From the NCBI GenBank assembly GCA_021018995.1, contig CM037598.1, forward strand, positions 50,855,185 through 50,919,184: DNA of 64,000 bases. Direction: 5' to 3'. Source of the DNA: Chloranthus sessilifolius. Lineage: Eukaryota; Streptophyta; Magnoliopsida; Chloranthales; Chloranthaceae. Under the pieces are notes generated by a model. That model was not told the DNA's origin. It searched no databases and saw nothing but the letters and a program-made list of their open reading frames with translations. Both the position numbers and the translations under genes were made by a program. The stretch's first letter is position 1. The number at the start of each line of letters is the position of its first letter. This document shows, piece by piece, positions 11,988 to 23,394 of the stretch.

Positions 11988-12214
11988 GACTGAATATTTT
12001 TTTTTTAAAAAGGCATAAAACACGACTACCCAAATTACTTGTTCTTCTATGACTTTAAGAGCAGTCGTTGTTGAAGTTCATAAACGACTATCATGTACAG
12101 TCGTAAAACTAAACGTCAGCCTTTTCTACAACTGTCTCTTTGGCTGTCAAAGATAGTCATTTTTTTAAAAAGAAGACTGGTATTGGCATTTTTTTTTTAC
12201 TTTTTCACGTAGTG
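11988..12214. mobile_element. Remnant of one CACTA-like end
   Basis: The right edge reads CTTTTTCACGTAGTG, whose reverse starts CACTACGTGAAAAAG, a CACTA-type terminus. Inside are short inverted and direct copies of ACGACT/AGTCGT, like the subterminal repeats of CACTA elements. No matching left terminus was found, so this is a fragment. Confidence 0.42.
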
Positions 12215-12234
12215 GGATGGGGTAGAATTTCAAG

Positions 12235-12440
12235 TCGTGACAGAATCTCACTTGAAATGTGTCAAGCGAGTCATCCATTATGTGAGTGGATCTTCTAATG
12301 AAGGTACCTATATAAAACATTTTGGGTGATTTCTAGCTTTTCTGATGTTTATTGGGTAGGAAACACTGAGGATGGGAAGAGTACTAATGGCAGTTGCTTT
12401 TACATTTGGAATTGTCTTGTTTCTTAACTTAGTAACAAAA
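12235..12440 (+). mobile_element. Ty1/copia RNase H scrap (fossil)
   Basis: Plus-strand peptides HLKCVKRVIHYVSGSSNEGT and, further on, DGKSTNGSCFY resemble the RNase H region of plant Ty1/copia elements. It is a short, broken fragment with no LTRs nearby. Confidence 0.65.
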
Positions 12441-12579
12441 AGTTGCCATGCCCCAAGCCCCTAACTCCTACACTGGGTCAGCTTTCATTGCCCAGTGTAC
12501 CGATTCACAAGTCGGGCGGACATGACAGGAATCAAGTTTGTCTAAGTTAATAACATTTGCGAAATAATTTTTTTATTTT

Positions 12580-12712
12580 TCTTGGATCAGCCTGGGATTA
12601 AACTATGTTGATGTAATGGAGCCAAAAATGAGGGAAAACAACAAGATTTTGTGATTTCGAGCTAAAAATAGCTAAGATGAGAAGGTGGCCATTAATGGAG
12701 CTTCAAGATTTC
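12580..12712. repeat. Local duplication, copy 1 (left part)
   Basis: This sequence recurs at about 16010-16145 with clear similarity (shared blocks include GATTTCGAGCT and GGCCATTAATGGAG). The remainder of copy 1 lies beyond the MITE dimer, where 15166-15260 matches 16165-16260. The dimer inserted into copy 1 after or independently of the duplication. Confidence 0.7.
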
Positions 12713-12715
12713 TAA

Positions 12716-13912
12716 GGGCCTGTTTGGATAAAAACACGGGATATGTAGGAAATCAAAATAATATTTTTATATTTTCCCATGGATACCTAAGTTGTAGGAA
12801 ACTATTGGATGCCCTTGTTTCCCTTTTATTTTTCGTTGTTTGGATAACCACATTGCTAGCTGGGAAAAAATAAGATTAACCAAATCATGTGTTTGGATAC
12901 ATATGTAGAAAATTGTAGGAAAATAACATATCCTAACAAAAAAATAGTCATAATACTACAAAAGATCATCCAAACTAATAAACAACTGCAGTATCATAAA
13001 AATGATTCACAAAAATGACCAAAAAATTATATATGTATTAAGTTTTTTTTGCTCATTACATATCTTAGTGAATTGCTCTAATGATTAACTTAGTGCTTTG
13101 TGAAGATTAGGTTCTACGTTCAAACCTTATTATTTGCAATAAATTACTTATTTTTTTAAATTAATTATACTATAGAATATACAACATATATGTGAGTATG
13201 TAGCTCTACAACATAGTGAAACCCCTTGTGAGAGAAATTTCTCCCAAAATAAGTCTGTGCATCACCTAAATAGATGGAGGGGAGACTAAAAATAGGCCAA
13301 AATTGTGGGATTTATTTAAAAAATCAAAGAAGAAATATTTGTTATGAAAACAAATACCATAAAAAAGATTGTTTGAAGATTTTTGATAATTTTGGATGGC
13401 CAATATAATTTTGGATCGATGAGAATCCACTAATATAAATTAGGACTCCTAAAGCTTAGTAACAAATTTTTAGAAAGATTTGGTGATCAATTGACCACGC
13501 AAGTCATAACATGGCTCCTCCTCTGATTTTTGGGGATGTGTGCCGTCTAGAATCAACATCTGATAAGGGCGCCATCATCTTAAGATCTATTATGAGGAAG
13601 ATTGAAAAGAAAAACAATCTCCATCATTTGATTCAATCAGTCAATGATTTTCATTCATGAACAAATTGTGTGGTATTACTAATAAATGGATGAGAAGAGC
13701 CATACCCTTATTTTTTTCTTCTCCACTCTAATCTTTCCGAGGTCTCGACAAATTGAATGCCAAGAGGTACCCTCAAACTCTTAAGTCGGAAATGAACGTG
13801 AAAATTGTATTTTGTATTCCAGCCCTTAAGTTGCTTCCAAACAGCGGAAAACTACCGAAAATATAATTTGAATCTAAGTATTCCTCTCTCTTCCTCATAT
13901 CCAAGCAGGCCC
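12716..13912. mobile_element. TIR element, copy A of a tandem dimer
   Basis: 1197 bases, starting GGGCCTGTTTGGAT and ending ATCCAAGCAGGCCC, which form terminal inverted repeats. It is similar throughout to copy B (13917-15054), from which it is separated by only four bases (TCAA). No transposase is visible. TAA lies at the outer left edge (12713-12715) and at the outer right edge of copy B (15055-15057). Termini and TAA suggest PIF/Harbinger; hAT is the alternative because hAT termini can look similar. Confidence 0.7.
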
Positions 13913-13916
13913 TCAA

Positions 13917-15054
13917 GGCCTGTTTGGACAAAAACATAGGAAATGTAGGAAAGTAAAATAATATTCCTATATTTTCCCATAGATACCTAAGTTGTAGGAA
14001 AATATGGGATTCCTTTATTTCCCTTTGTTTTTCGCTATTTGGATTTATAGGAAAATAACATATCCTAACAAAAAACTAGCCATAATACCACAAAAGATCA
14101 TCCAAGCTAAAAAACAGCTGCAATATCATAAAAATGATTCACAAAAATGACCAAAAAATTATATATGTATTAAGTTTTTTTTCTATTTACATATCTTATT
14201 GAATTGCTGTAGTGGTTGACTTAGTACTTTATGAAGATTAGGTTCTAAGTTCAAACCTTGTTATTTACAATAAATTACTTATTTTTTAAATTAATTATAC
14301 TAGAGCATATATACCATATATGTGAGTATATAGCTCTACAACATAGTCGAACCACTTGTGAGAGAAATCTCTCTCAAAATAAGTTCATACATCACCTAAA
14401 TAGATGGAGGGAACTTAAAAATAGGCCAAAATTGTGAGATTTAGTTAAAAAAATCAAAGAAGAAATATTTGTTATCAAATAAACTCTATAAAAAAGATTG
14501 TTTGAAGATTTTTGATAATTTTGAGTGGTCAATATAATTTTGGATCGATGAGAATCCACTCATATAACTTAGGACCCCTAAAGCTTAATAACAAATTTTT
14601 AGAAAGTTTGGGTGGTCAATTGACAACCCAAGTCATAACGTGGCACCGCCTCTAATTTTTGGGGATGTGTGCCATATAGAATCAACATCTGACCATCTGA
14701 TAGGGGCCGCCATGATATTAAGATCTATCATCTGGAAGATTGAAAAAAAAAAAATCTCCATCGTCTGATTTAAATCAATTAGTGGTTTTTGTTTGTGAAA
14801 AAATTGTGTGGTATTATTAATAAACGGGTGAAAAGAGTCGTACCCTTATCTATTTCTTTTCCTCTCCTTTGATCTTCCCGAGGTCTCGGCAAATTGAATG
14901 CCGAGGGCTCGAACTCTTAAGTCGAAAATGAGCATAAAAATTATATTTTGTATTTTATATTCCGACTCTTAAGTCGCTTTCAAACAGCGGAAAATTACAA
15001 AAAATATAATCCAAATCTAAGTATTCCTCTCTTTTCCTTATATCCAACAGGCCC
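13917..15054. mobile_element. TIR element, copy B of a tandem dimer
   Basis: 1138 bases, starting GGCCTGTTTGGAC and ending ATCCAACAGGCCC. It parallels copy A block by block, with small indels. Both copies hold a tRNA-like segment (about 13075-13126 in A, 14199-14258 in B) with GTTCAAACC, resembling a pol III B box. No open frame of note. Confidence 0.7.
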
Positions 15055-16009
15055 TAAAGGAGAAAAGTCAGGTTTTAGAGAGAGAGAGGATAAGGAAAGG
15101 AGTTGGGATGTTGGGTGTGGCGTCCAAATTGGGAGTAGAGAGAGAGCTTAATGGATGAGAAGAGAGGCGATGTTGAGATAAGTGTTTCCTCTCACGACAC
15201 GTGGTGTGTCTCCTCTCATGACACATGGCTCACATGTGTCCAAAGGTGGCAAGCAAGGGGTGACTCATGTTTGGTGCCCCTTGTCGTTAACCATCTTTGA
15301 CCAATCTTGGACCACATGATGTGGGTCCAATATCGACTTTCTCGGATATCCGGATGCCCTCTTCGGTGCGAAAACATAAAGAGGCAAGTTGACAAAATAA
15401 CACAACAATTTACGTCTATAGATTTCGCGTGAGTGGCAAAGATTGGAGTGAAACTTTCAATCCACATGTCGATTTCATGCATTTCATACGCCGTTAGAAA
15501 GCTTATGAAGACGCCGTCATATTTTCTAAGAGATCGCTGATTCCCAGCCAATAGATTGCACTGTCCAAATCATAGTGACTGTTTCGTGACAGAAATTATT
15601 CAGTAATAGGCTTTGTCGTTTCCTGACAGGAGCCTTCATGATGTTGCGTAGGTCAGTGCGCTTTGAGTTTAGCTACGAATTGCAAGTGTATCATCTACTT
15701 TTCAAAAAATTGGTAGGGTTCCATTCCTTGGTTTCCATATCGAAGTGTGGGACCGAATCCGAATCCACAGTAACGACACATAAGTTTGTGATTTCTATTT
15801 CGTGGTTTCACCGTGCATGCGCATTTTGGTGCCCGTATACGCAGGGCGAACGCACAGGTCCAACTCTATGTCAAAGGTTACATAAAAAAAATTAATAATT
15901 TAAAGGCGCACTAAAATTATAAGAAAAATTAATCGATTTTTCACCATTTCAAAACCATCAAAATTTAAGAAAATTGAATCAGACTCGTAATGTTATGTGA
16001 CCGACGTGC
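15055..16009. other. Unassigned; includes the right part of duplication copy 1
   Basis: 15166-15260 is the second half of the locally duplicated unit (contains GACACATGGCTCACATGTG, itself nearly palindromic). The rest (15261-16009) shows no gene, repeat end or element I can name. The open frames here are short and featureless. Confidence 0.45.
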
Positions 16010-16260
16010 TTGGATAATCCTGAAATCAAACTATGTTGACGTAATGGCACCCAAAACAAGGAAAATGACAAGATTTTGCGATTTCGAGCTGAAAATAGCT
16101 AATAAGATGACAAGGCGGCCATTAATGGAGTTTTAAAATATCTAAAGGCTCCTGATACTCAACATCTGTGGGATAAGTGTCTCTTCTCATGACACATGAC
16201 ACACGTGTCCAAAGGTGGTAAGCAAGGGGTGACTCATGTTGGGTGCCCTTTATCCTTGTG
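16010..16260. repeat. Local duplication, copy 2
   Basis: Uninterrupted counterpart of 12580-12712 plus 15166-15260. It lacks the TIR dimer. At 16147-16175 it also shares the phrase GGCTCCTGATACTCAACATC with 16859-16884, inside the LTR to the right, which marks a rearrangement joint. Confidence 0.65.
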
Positions 16261-16483
16261 TGAAGACTTAAACCCAAATGCCACAATATTGTCTGGCTCT
16301 GGGCTTAGGTCCTCGCCCCAATTTTGATTTTGGCATGGGCTTAAGTTGACACCCAAAACGCATCATGACATGTAGCCTCCGCAATCACATATAGCCTAGG
16401 GTCAGGACTTTTCTTTATCGGATGTGGGACTATTACAATCTCCCCACCTTATGGAAGAGCCGTCCTCGGCTCTTATACCACTC
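16261..16483 (-). other. Leader next to a Tekay-type 5' LTR
   Basis: Untranslated-looking sequence that carries, on the minus strand, GGTATAAGAGCC directly inside the LTR (16469-16480), one mismatch from the tRNA-iMet primer site. Slightly further left, TGTAATAGTCCCACATCCG resembles the start of many small plant LTR elements, so a nested small element is possible. Confidence 0.45.
16469..16480 (-). other. Primer binding site, tRNA-iMet type (imperfect)
   Basis: The minus strand reads TGGTATAAGAGCC; the family site is TGGTATCAGAGC. It lies three bases from the LTR edge, which makes 16484 onward a 5' LTR of a minus-strand element. Confidence 0.6.
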
Positions 16484-17352
16484 TGTCATGCCCCGAAATT
16501 CTATCCCATCCCAAGGGCCTAGAATTATGAGTTATGACCCGCACATATCTCGGATATGCTAAACGGACATACACTTAATCAGAGTTATCACGTAAATCTG
16601 GTTCCACGAAATCCGTGAAAGCAAATAAATAAAGGTGGAATATAAGACAATCATAAATGTTGAATAAATATAATAAAATGCGATAGATCCACCAATAAAT
16701 TGTAATCAAGGTCGGAGATAAATCCGATTAAAAAAAATCATAGTGTCAATAATAAAATATAAAACTAACTCAATACCGAGTCCACAAATACCAATAGCCA
16801 GCGCTCGGATCAAAATCAATACCAAGGTCCTCCTGGTACTCTGCTATGTTGCCCTCCCAAGGCTCCTGATACTCAACATCTACGGGATCAATGAAATCAG
16901 CGTCGGTGGGATCTGGATAGTGGGTGTCTACTCCACCAGCATAATCACCTGTAGCTATTAGATTGTTGTGGTATGAGTTTACTCAGTCACGTAAACTCAG
17001 TGGATACACCACCAATCCACCCCATGCTACTCAGGTCCATTGTGGGTGTATCAAGTGAGTGATAAATATAATATCTCAAAATATAGTAAGAGAAAAATAA
17101 TATTATTTGCATATCATAGAACTCATATCATATCATAAATATAAGACCATGATCTAGATACTCACATCCTAACGTACCTTACCATATCTCATTTCATAAC
17201 ATAACGTATATTATTATTCACGCACATATATCTATGCATCGCAGAGTATAACTAACATACTCATAAAATCCCAAACGACCAGTGTTAAGTCGCTGCTCGA
17301 GCTACCATGTGAGGGTCACCATAGTATCATACTACCATATCATAACACCCTT

Positions 17353-17376
17353 TATATCATATCATATCATATCATA
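17353..17376. repeat. (ATATC)n microsatellite
   Basis: About five units of the pentamer within a wider field of TATCAT words. Confidence 0.75.
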
Positions 17377-18101
17377 CACCCCATCCAGTCATAGAGGCAA
17401 TGCCCAACTCATAACTCATATTATAGTGTCTCCCAGATACCCATCTTGACTGAAAGAAGTTACCCTTACGGTTGCTACGCAATGAACGACACATACAAAG
17501 AGTTAAGTTCTTAATCTTTTACTGACCTATGCAATGATGTCTTATTATCATACTCGTAATATATCTTATCTTACTAACTCATATTTTATAATACTTTTAT
17601 GACCTAAAGGTTCAGACCTTATACCTTAACTCATATCTTATCTTATCATATTAGAACTCAGGGGTGATAGGGTCACCGTATATGCCACCATATATGAAGT
17701 TTTACAAAATTCGCACTCACCCTACTCACCATGATTTCCCAAACCATCATGAGTTGTAAGGCATATGAATATGATGTATTCCTCGCTTCGATACCATCTC
17801 AACGAATCACCACATCCAAGCGTAGGCATGATCTCATACACTCGCGTCATATGATCTAACATGTCCTTAACTTGTATCGTGATAAAAATAAAAATACAAA
17901 ATCGTTACACGTATGAAAAGGTTTTTATTCAGATTATCACTATGTTTATATATATATTTATTATATAACAGACCAATAAATATAGAGTAGGGGAGTATTT
18001 ATGTGTTTTCGATAACTTGAAGGTTAGAGTTCGATTTTCACAAGGTATCGTGTTTCTAACACTTCATGTTATCGAGGTGGTCACGTTGAAGTGATAAAAC
18101 T

Positions 18102-18125
18102 GATATATATATATATATATATATA
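18102..18125. repeat. (TA)n microsatellite
   Basis: About twelve TA units in the Tekay-type LTR. Confidence 0.9.
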
Positions 18126-18352
18126 ATATTATAATTAAGGGCTCAAATTAATAGACAATATAATTTAAAGTAGAGTGCATCACGTCCATCGATCGAAACA
18201 TCGATAAATTAGACTGCATTGAGTTTTTATCGTGTAAGGTGGAATTTATAGTATAATTAAGGTAATCTATTTGGATGAGAATCGATTGTTGGTTTTGGAA
18301 TCGATCAATCGGTCTTAATTGTGTTATATAAACTATTTAATTTAGGTACAGA

Positions 18353-18357
18353 TCAAT
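18353..18357. other. Target duplicate, left edge of chromovirus array
   Basis: TCAAT here and TCGAT at 55410-55414 bracket the whole array, four of five bases identical. The two outer flanks are both rich in ATCGATCGA, as expected if they were once adjacent. Confidence 0.55.
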
Positions 18358-19004
18358 TGAAGCCAAACAAAATAGCGATTATTCTAAAGGCTAGCTTCAA
18401 ATGATAATTCACAGGGAAGAATGCAAGAGAATCGCCTAAAAAAAAAGAAAAAACACAGAGAAAAACCTCTGATCTTTAATTCAAAATTATCCAATCAATC
18501 AACCACCAAAATCAGTCCACAAGCCAGGCTATATAGATAAAAATCATCATTATCAAAATTTTATCAAAAATAGTGAAATCCGAATAAGCATGCTAAAATA
18601 AAATACGTAATAAAAGAAATATCTACCAAAACTGTAGCCCAAAATCGGGTTCAGAATCACATCCTAAATGATAAAGGAAATATTACCATAAAAGGAAATA
18701 AATAACTAAAATTACGGATTCAAAAGGGAAAATTAAGGACTTTAACCTGGAAAAAAATCCTACCAAAGGTAACCACGGCATGCACACTGCGAAGAGCTTT
18801 TCGAAATCGTGTCATTTGTGCAATTTTGATAGTTGTAGCCAATGTTAGGGCCAAAATATCGAAACGCACCCAAAACTGCCCCAATTAGGAAAATATCTCG
18901 ATTACCTACCATCTTTGCACTATTCTGCCAACTCAAGGTATCTCAATGCCAACAACATAGAATCTGACACGTCAACATCGTCTGACTCGGATCCTCCTGG
19001 ATCA
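18358..19004 (-). repeat. LTR 1 (3' LTR of unit A)
   Basis: 647 bases, TGAAGCC... to ...GGATCA. It aligns end to end with LTR 2 and LTR 3, with modest divergence. Contains a run of A near 18440 and a TATA-like CTATATAG (minus strand) near 18533. Confidence 0.85.
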
Positions 19005-20080
19005 GTCGCCCCGGGTTGAAAAAAAACTCCTCTTTGAGTTCCCAATAGCTTCATCGGAATCCACAAAACAAGGAGTCAGGTGCTTCACATTGAAGATATC
19101 AGAAGTCCGCAAAGGACTTGGGAGGCATAGTCTGTAGGCATTATCATTGATCTTCTGGAGGATCTCACAGGGTCCCATCTTCCACTATTTAAGCTTATTA
19201 TACTCTCCAATAGTAAAACGATCACAAGTTACTATGGCCCAAACAAAATCACCAACATCAAAAAGTACCCGACGACGAAAACTGTCGGCTTGAACCTTGT
19301 ACTTGGTCCTACTCTCCTAAATGGCTAGCTTCACCTGCTCATGGATACCCCAAAGATGTTCAGTCATCTCATCTGCCTTGTGACTCAAACGATCGACACG
19401 TGGAATAGGTTCTAAGTCCAGTACCCCAGATGGACTCTAACCATAGACAACGGCAAATGGGCTCAGTCCTCTGGTTTTACTCTTCGACCGGTTATAGGCA
19501 AATTCCTCTTGAGGTAATGCCAAATCCCACTACTTCGGCTTAGTTCCTTCCAAACTCCTCAAAAGGTTCCCCAAACTGCGGTTCACCACCTCGGTCTGAC
19601 AATCTGTTAGGGGGTGGCAGGCGCAGTTAAAATTAAACTTCATTCCCAGTTTCTCCCATAAACTCCTCCAGAAATACTCAGGAACTTTGTGTCACGATCA
19701 GAAGTAATGGATCGGGGAACACCATGTAAATGCATAATTTTTATGAAGTAAAGATGGGAGATCCGAGGGACATCCATTGTTTTCATACAGGCGACAAAAT
19801 GGGCCATCTTGGAAATCCGGTCAACCACAACCAAAATAGAATCCAAGGCTCATTAGGTACGAGGTAAACCCAACATAAAGTCTATATTGACATCAAACCA
19901 AGGGCCTACTGGTACTAGTAGAGGTGTATATAGGCCCGCATTAGTGAGGACTCCCTTAGAACTTGACAAACATAATAATGCACCTCATAATGAGCCACAT
20001 CACTAGACAATTTGGGCCAATAATAGTCGCAAGAAATCAAAGCTAGCGCCTTATCTCGCCCAAAGTGACCCTCGTTATGA
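19005..20080 (-). pseudogene. Unit A integrase region (fossil)
   Basis: Minus-strand stretches such as [19 protein letters not shown] and [14 protein letters not shown] belong to the integrase core of Ty3/gypsy elements. The same stretches recur in units B (about 47300-47450) and C (about 51230-51390). The unit is broken, with roughly ten breaks over all its genes. Confidence 0.82.
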
Positions 20081-22250
20081 AGTTCACTAATAATCTACTG
20101 CCTTAGTGAAAATTCCGAAACACACAACTGTAATCCACAAAATAGATAACCATCATGTAAAATAAAATCATGTTGTAGACCATCAGTTACCTATGAAAAT
20201 ATCCTCCCAGAAGAAGGATTTGCCCCATACATCGCAAAGAAAACCTCAAATCCTACAACGCTTGTGCTCATGGTTGTGAGGAGTGATGAACGATGGCTCA
20301 GTGCATCTGCAACACAGTTTATACTCCCTGCTTGGTGCCTCAACGCCAACATGAATACCTGCAAGTACGCTACCCACTAGGCATTCCATCTACTCATCTT
20401 GTGTTGGCCATTGATGTATTTCTAGGCCTCATGATTAGTGATAAGAATGAACTCTTTGTGTACTAGGTAGTGACGCTAATGCGTCAGGGTCTGAACTATG
20501 GCATAAAACTACAGGTCATAGGCAAAATAATTCTTCTTTGATCCTGATAGCTTCTCAATGGAAAAAGCTATTGGACGCCCCTCCTGACTTAGGACACCCC
20601 CAATGCCAACCCTAGATGCATCACAGTTTACCTCAAACACCTTTTCAAAATCAGGAAGTGCCAAAACTAGTGCCTCGGTCATCTTCTGCTGGACCAATTG
20701 AAAACTGGCCTTCGCCTCCTCGAACCACTGGAAATCTTGTCCCTTGAGGCACTCTGTGATAAGAGCAATCAAAGTGCTAAAGTTTTTTATGAACCGACGA
20801 TAGAAGGACGCCAATCCATTGAAACTTCTGACATCGTGCAAGGTCATTAGTGTGGGCCACACCAAGACCACATCTATCTTCGACTGATCTGCATGAACAA
20901 TCAGTAGACACAACAAAACCAAGAAAAGTTACAGAAGTAGTGAAGAAAGAACACTTCTTCTTATTAATGAACAGGTGCTCCATCCTCAACATATTAAAAA
21001 CAACATGAAGGTGATCAAAATGGGAAGCCCAAGTTGTGCAATGAATGAGGATGTTGTCAAAGTAAACTACAATGAATTTTCCCATGAAAGGTCGTAAAAC
21101 TTGATGCCTACATCTCTTAAAGGTGTTGGGCGCATTGGATAGTCCAAAAGGCATGACCATCAGCTCATACAACCATGCTACGTCTTAAATGTTGTCTTCC
21201 ACTCATCTCCAGGCCATATTCTGATCTGGTGGTATCCGTTTTCAAGGTCAAATTTTGAGAAGACCTTAGAACCGTACAGTTCATCTAACATATCATCCAG
21301 ACGGGGGATTGGGAATCTGTAATTCACTATGATCCTATTGATTGTTCTGCTATCAAAACACATACGCCAAGAGACATCTTTTTTTGGCACCAACAGAGCA
21401 GGGATTGCACATGGGCTCATACTCTCACAGATGTAACCCCTCTCCAACAACTATACTACCTGTCGCTGCAACTCTTTCGATTCCTTAGGACTGAGGCGAT
21501 ATGCCAGTCGATTAGGTAAACTAGACCCCGAAATAAGGGCAATTTGATGTTGAATATCCCTCATAGGCGGCAACCCCAAAGGAAGACCTTGTAGCATAAA
21601 GTTAGAGAACTTTGCTAGTAGCTGCTGCAGCTCTGTTGGTAAGTCTAAAACCACATTTGCTGCACTACTCCCACAAGGTAATAGAGCATAGACCATGTCT
21701 TCATGCTCAATCTCAGTGAAAAACCTCGACCTAGAAAGCAGGTTAGTATTATTGGCTACAAACGAGGTTGTTCCTTCTCGAGGAGGTGCCAACACAACCC
21801 TCTTCCCTTTGCTGTAAAGAGAATATGTATATTTTCGCCCGTCATGAATAACACTGCGATCATACTACCAAGGTCTGCGTAACAATACATGACAAACATC
21901 CATCGATACAACATCACACCAAGCATTATTAAAATATTTTATGCCAATCGAAAAAGACACTAGGCATCGCCTATCTATAGTTACCTCACTGCCCTTATTC
22001 AGCCACGGCAATTTGTATGGCTTGGGATGACGGCCAGTCTCCAACTGCAATTTCTGGACATCCTCTTTAGACACTACGTTCTTACAACTACCACTGCCAA
22101 TAATCATCTTGCAGACTTTATTTGCTACTATGCAGGTCGTGTGGAAAATATAGGTTCTCAACCAATCATCCTCTGATTCTCCTTTGGAAGTCAGTAGACT
22201 CTTGCGAACGACCAGAGTCTCATGGCCATCGCCATACAGCACACCTCAAT
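20081..22250 (-). pseudogene. Unit A RNase H, RT and protease region (fossil)
   Basis: In minus-strand order: protease-like part (about 21865-22250), a linker, RT (about 20900-21460), then RNase H (about 20081-20900). Clear motifs include [43 protein letters not shown] and [16 protein letters not shown]. The domain order and the MPFGLSNAP form fit chromoviruses rather than Athila. Units B and C give the same set of motifs, which allows confident assignment despite decay. Confidence 0.85.
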
Positions 22251-23003
22251 CTTCATCCTCGTCATACGCAGGCTCTCCAATATTCTCAGCTTCGTCTAGC
22301 ACGTCTTCGTCAATCAGGAGATTTTTTCCCTTCTGACTAGCAAGCTTCCTGTACTCAGTCGTTTTATGTCCATGTTCACCACATCTGAAATATCTAATAT
22401 TTGAGTTAGAATTACCCTATGGTGACTGTTGGGTAGGACGGATTTCTTGAGGGCGAACTAGTCGGCTTCTTTGATCGTTTCTGAGCATTGGCCTCATGTT
22501 CTGTTGTTTTTCCACCACTAGTGCACGCTGGTATGCTTTACAAATGGTCCACAACAAGTGTAGGCTGAGGACATCCTGCAGGGGCTATCATAATCCCCCT
22601 AAATACCGTGCCATCATCAACTCTTCCGTCTTTCATAAATCATTCCGGGCTATCAATTGATAGAACTCCTCCGTATAATCATCAACTGATCTCGTGCCTT
22701 GCCTCAACGAATGAAGTCGCTGAAACAAGGATTGAGTGAAGCCGAAAGGAAGGAAGTGCCCCTTCATCTTCTTCTTCATCCTCTCCCAATCAGTGATCTT
22801 GGCCTTGCCTAGCCTATCTCATGACTGCCTCAACTACTCCCACCATGCAGATGCTCTGCCTTTGAGTGTGCTAGCGACTAGTTTTACTTTGACACGATCT
22901 AGGACTTCCTTATACTCAAAAATACGCTCTACCTCCTTCAACCAATCGTTGAATCCTTCGGCCTCTAACATACCAAAGAACTCAAGCAGTTCCACTTTGA
23001 AAC
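22251..23003 (-). pseudogene. Unit A gag region, right part before the CACTA (fossil)
   Basis: Holds the gag core (EFFGMLEAEGFNDWLKEVER and LVASTLKGRASAWWE) and, near 22340-22400, the zinc-knuckle region. The N-terminal part of gag lies on the far side of the CACTA at 45652-45901. Unit C (53829-54716) shows the same gag without the insertion. Confidence 0.82.
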
Positions 23004-23029
23004 TGACACTACAAAAAAAATGACTTTTG

Positions 23030-23290
23030 GAGACGGTTATTAGAGACGGCTTTTCGAAGCCGTCTATAATAACCATTTATTAAAGATGGTCATTCAAAAG
23101 CCATCTCGGATGCTTTTATTAGAGACCGCTAAAGCCGTCTTCCTACATAAAATAATATATAGAGACGGTCATGACCGTCTCCATAAGTTCACTTCAAGTA
23201 TAGGTAAGTGAAAACTTTAGACACCACATTAAAATCAGTCTCTAAAACTCCCATTAACACCAACAAAGATGACTTCGAGCCATCTCCACC
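23030..23290. repeat. CACTA left subterminal repeats
   Basis: At least seven direct or inverted copies of GAGACGGCT-like motifs, several paired into small hairpins (for example GAGACGGTCATGACCGTCTC). In CACTA elements such repeats are binding sites for the TNPA-type protein. Confidence 0.85.
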
Positions 23291-23356
23291 ATTATTGTAT
23301 CATTATTGTCGTATACGGTACTTCTAGTTTTAGAGGCGAAGCCACTTACCCAATGC

Positions 23357-23364
23357 CTATATAG
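23357..23364 (+). promoter_or_regulatory. TATA-like site upstream of the UXS fragment
   Basis: CTATATAG lies about 30-40 bases before the pyrimidine-rich leader that precedes the UXS start codon. If real, the element captured a promoter as well as exons. Motif-only evidence. Confidence 0.35.
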
Positions 23365-23394
23365 CTGCTTTAGCACAACTATTCCATCGCGGCA

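Larger units (their letters stand above)
16484..18352 (-). repeat. Tekay/Del-type LTR, interrupted by the chromovirus array
   Basis: Starts TGTCATGCCCCGAAATTC, the reverse of a typical Tekay/Del LTR end. The minus strand near 16740-16970 reads like the acidic segment found near the 3' end of such LTRs: a TAGCTACAG stretch followed by Asp/Glu/Pro-rich codons, the same layout as 31800-31910 in the solo LTR at 28328-32210. The LTR is cut at 18352 by the array; the sequence resuming at 55415 shares its ATCGAT-rich character and is probably the rest of it. No pol of this element was found. Confidence 0.58.
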
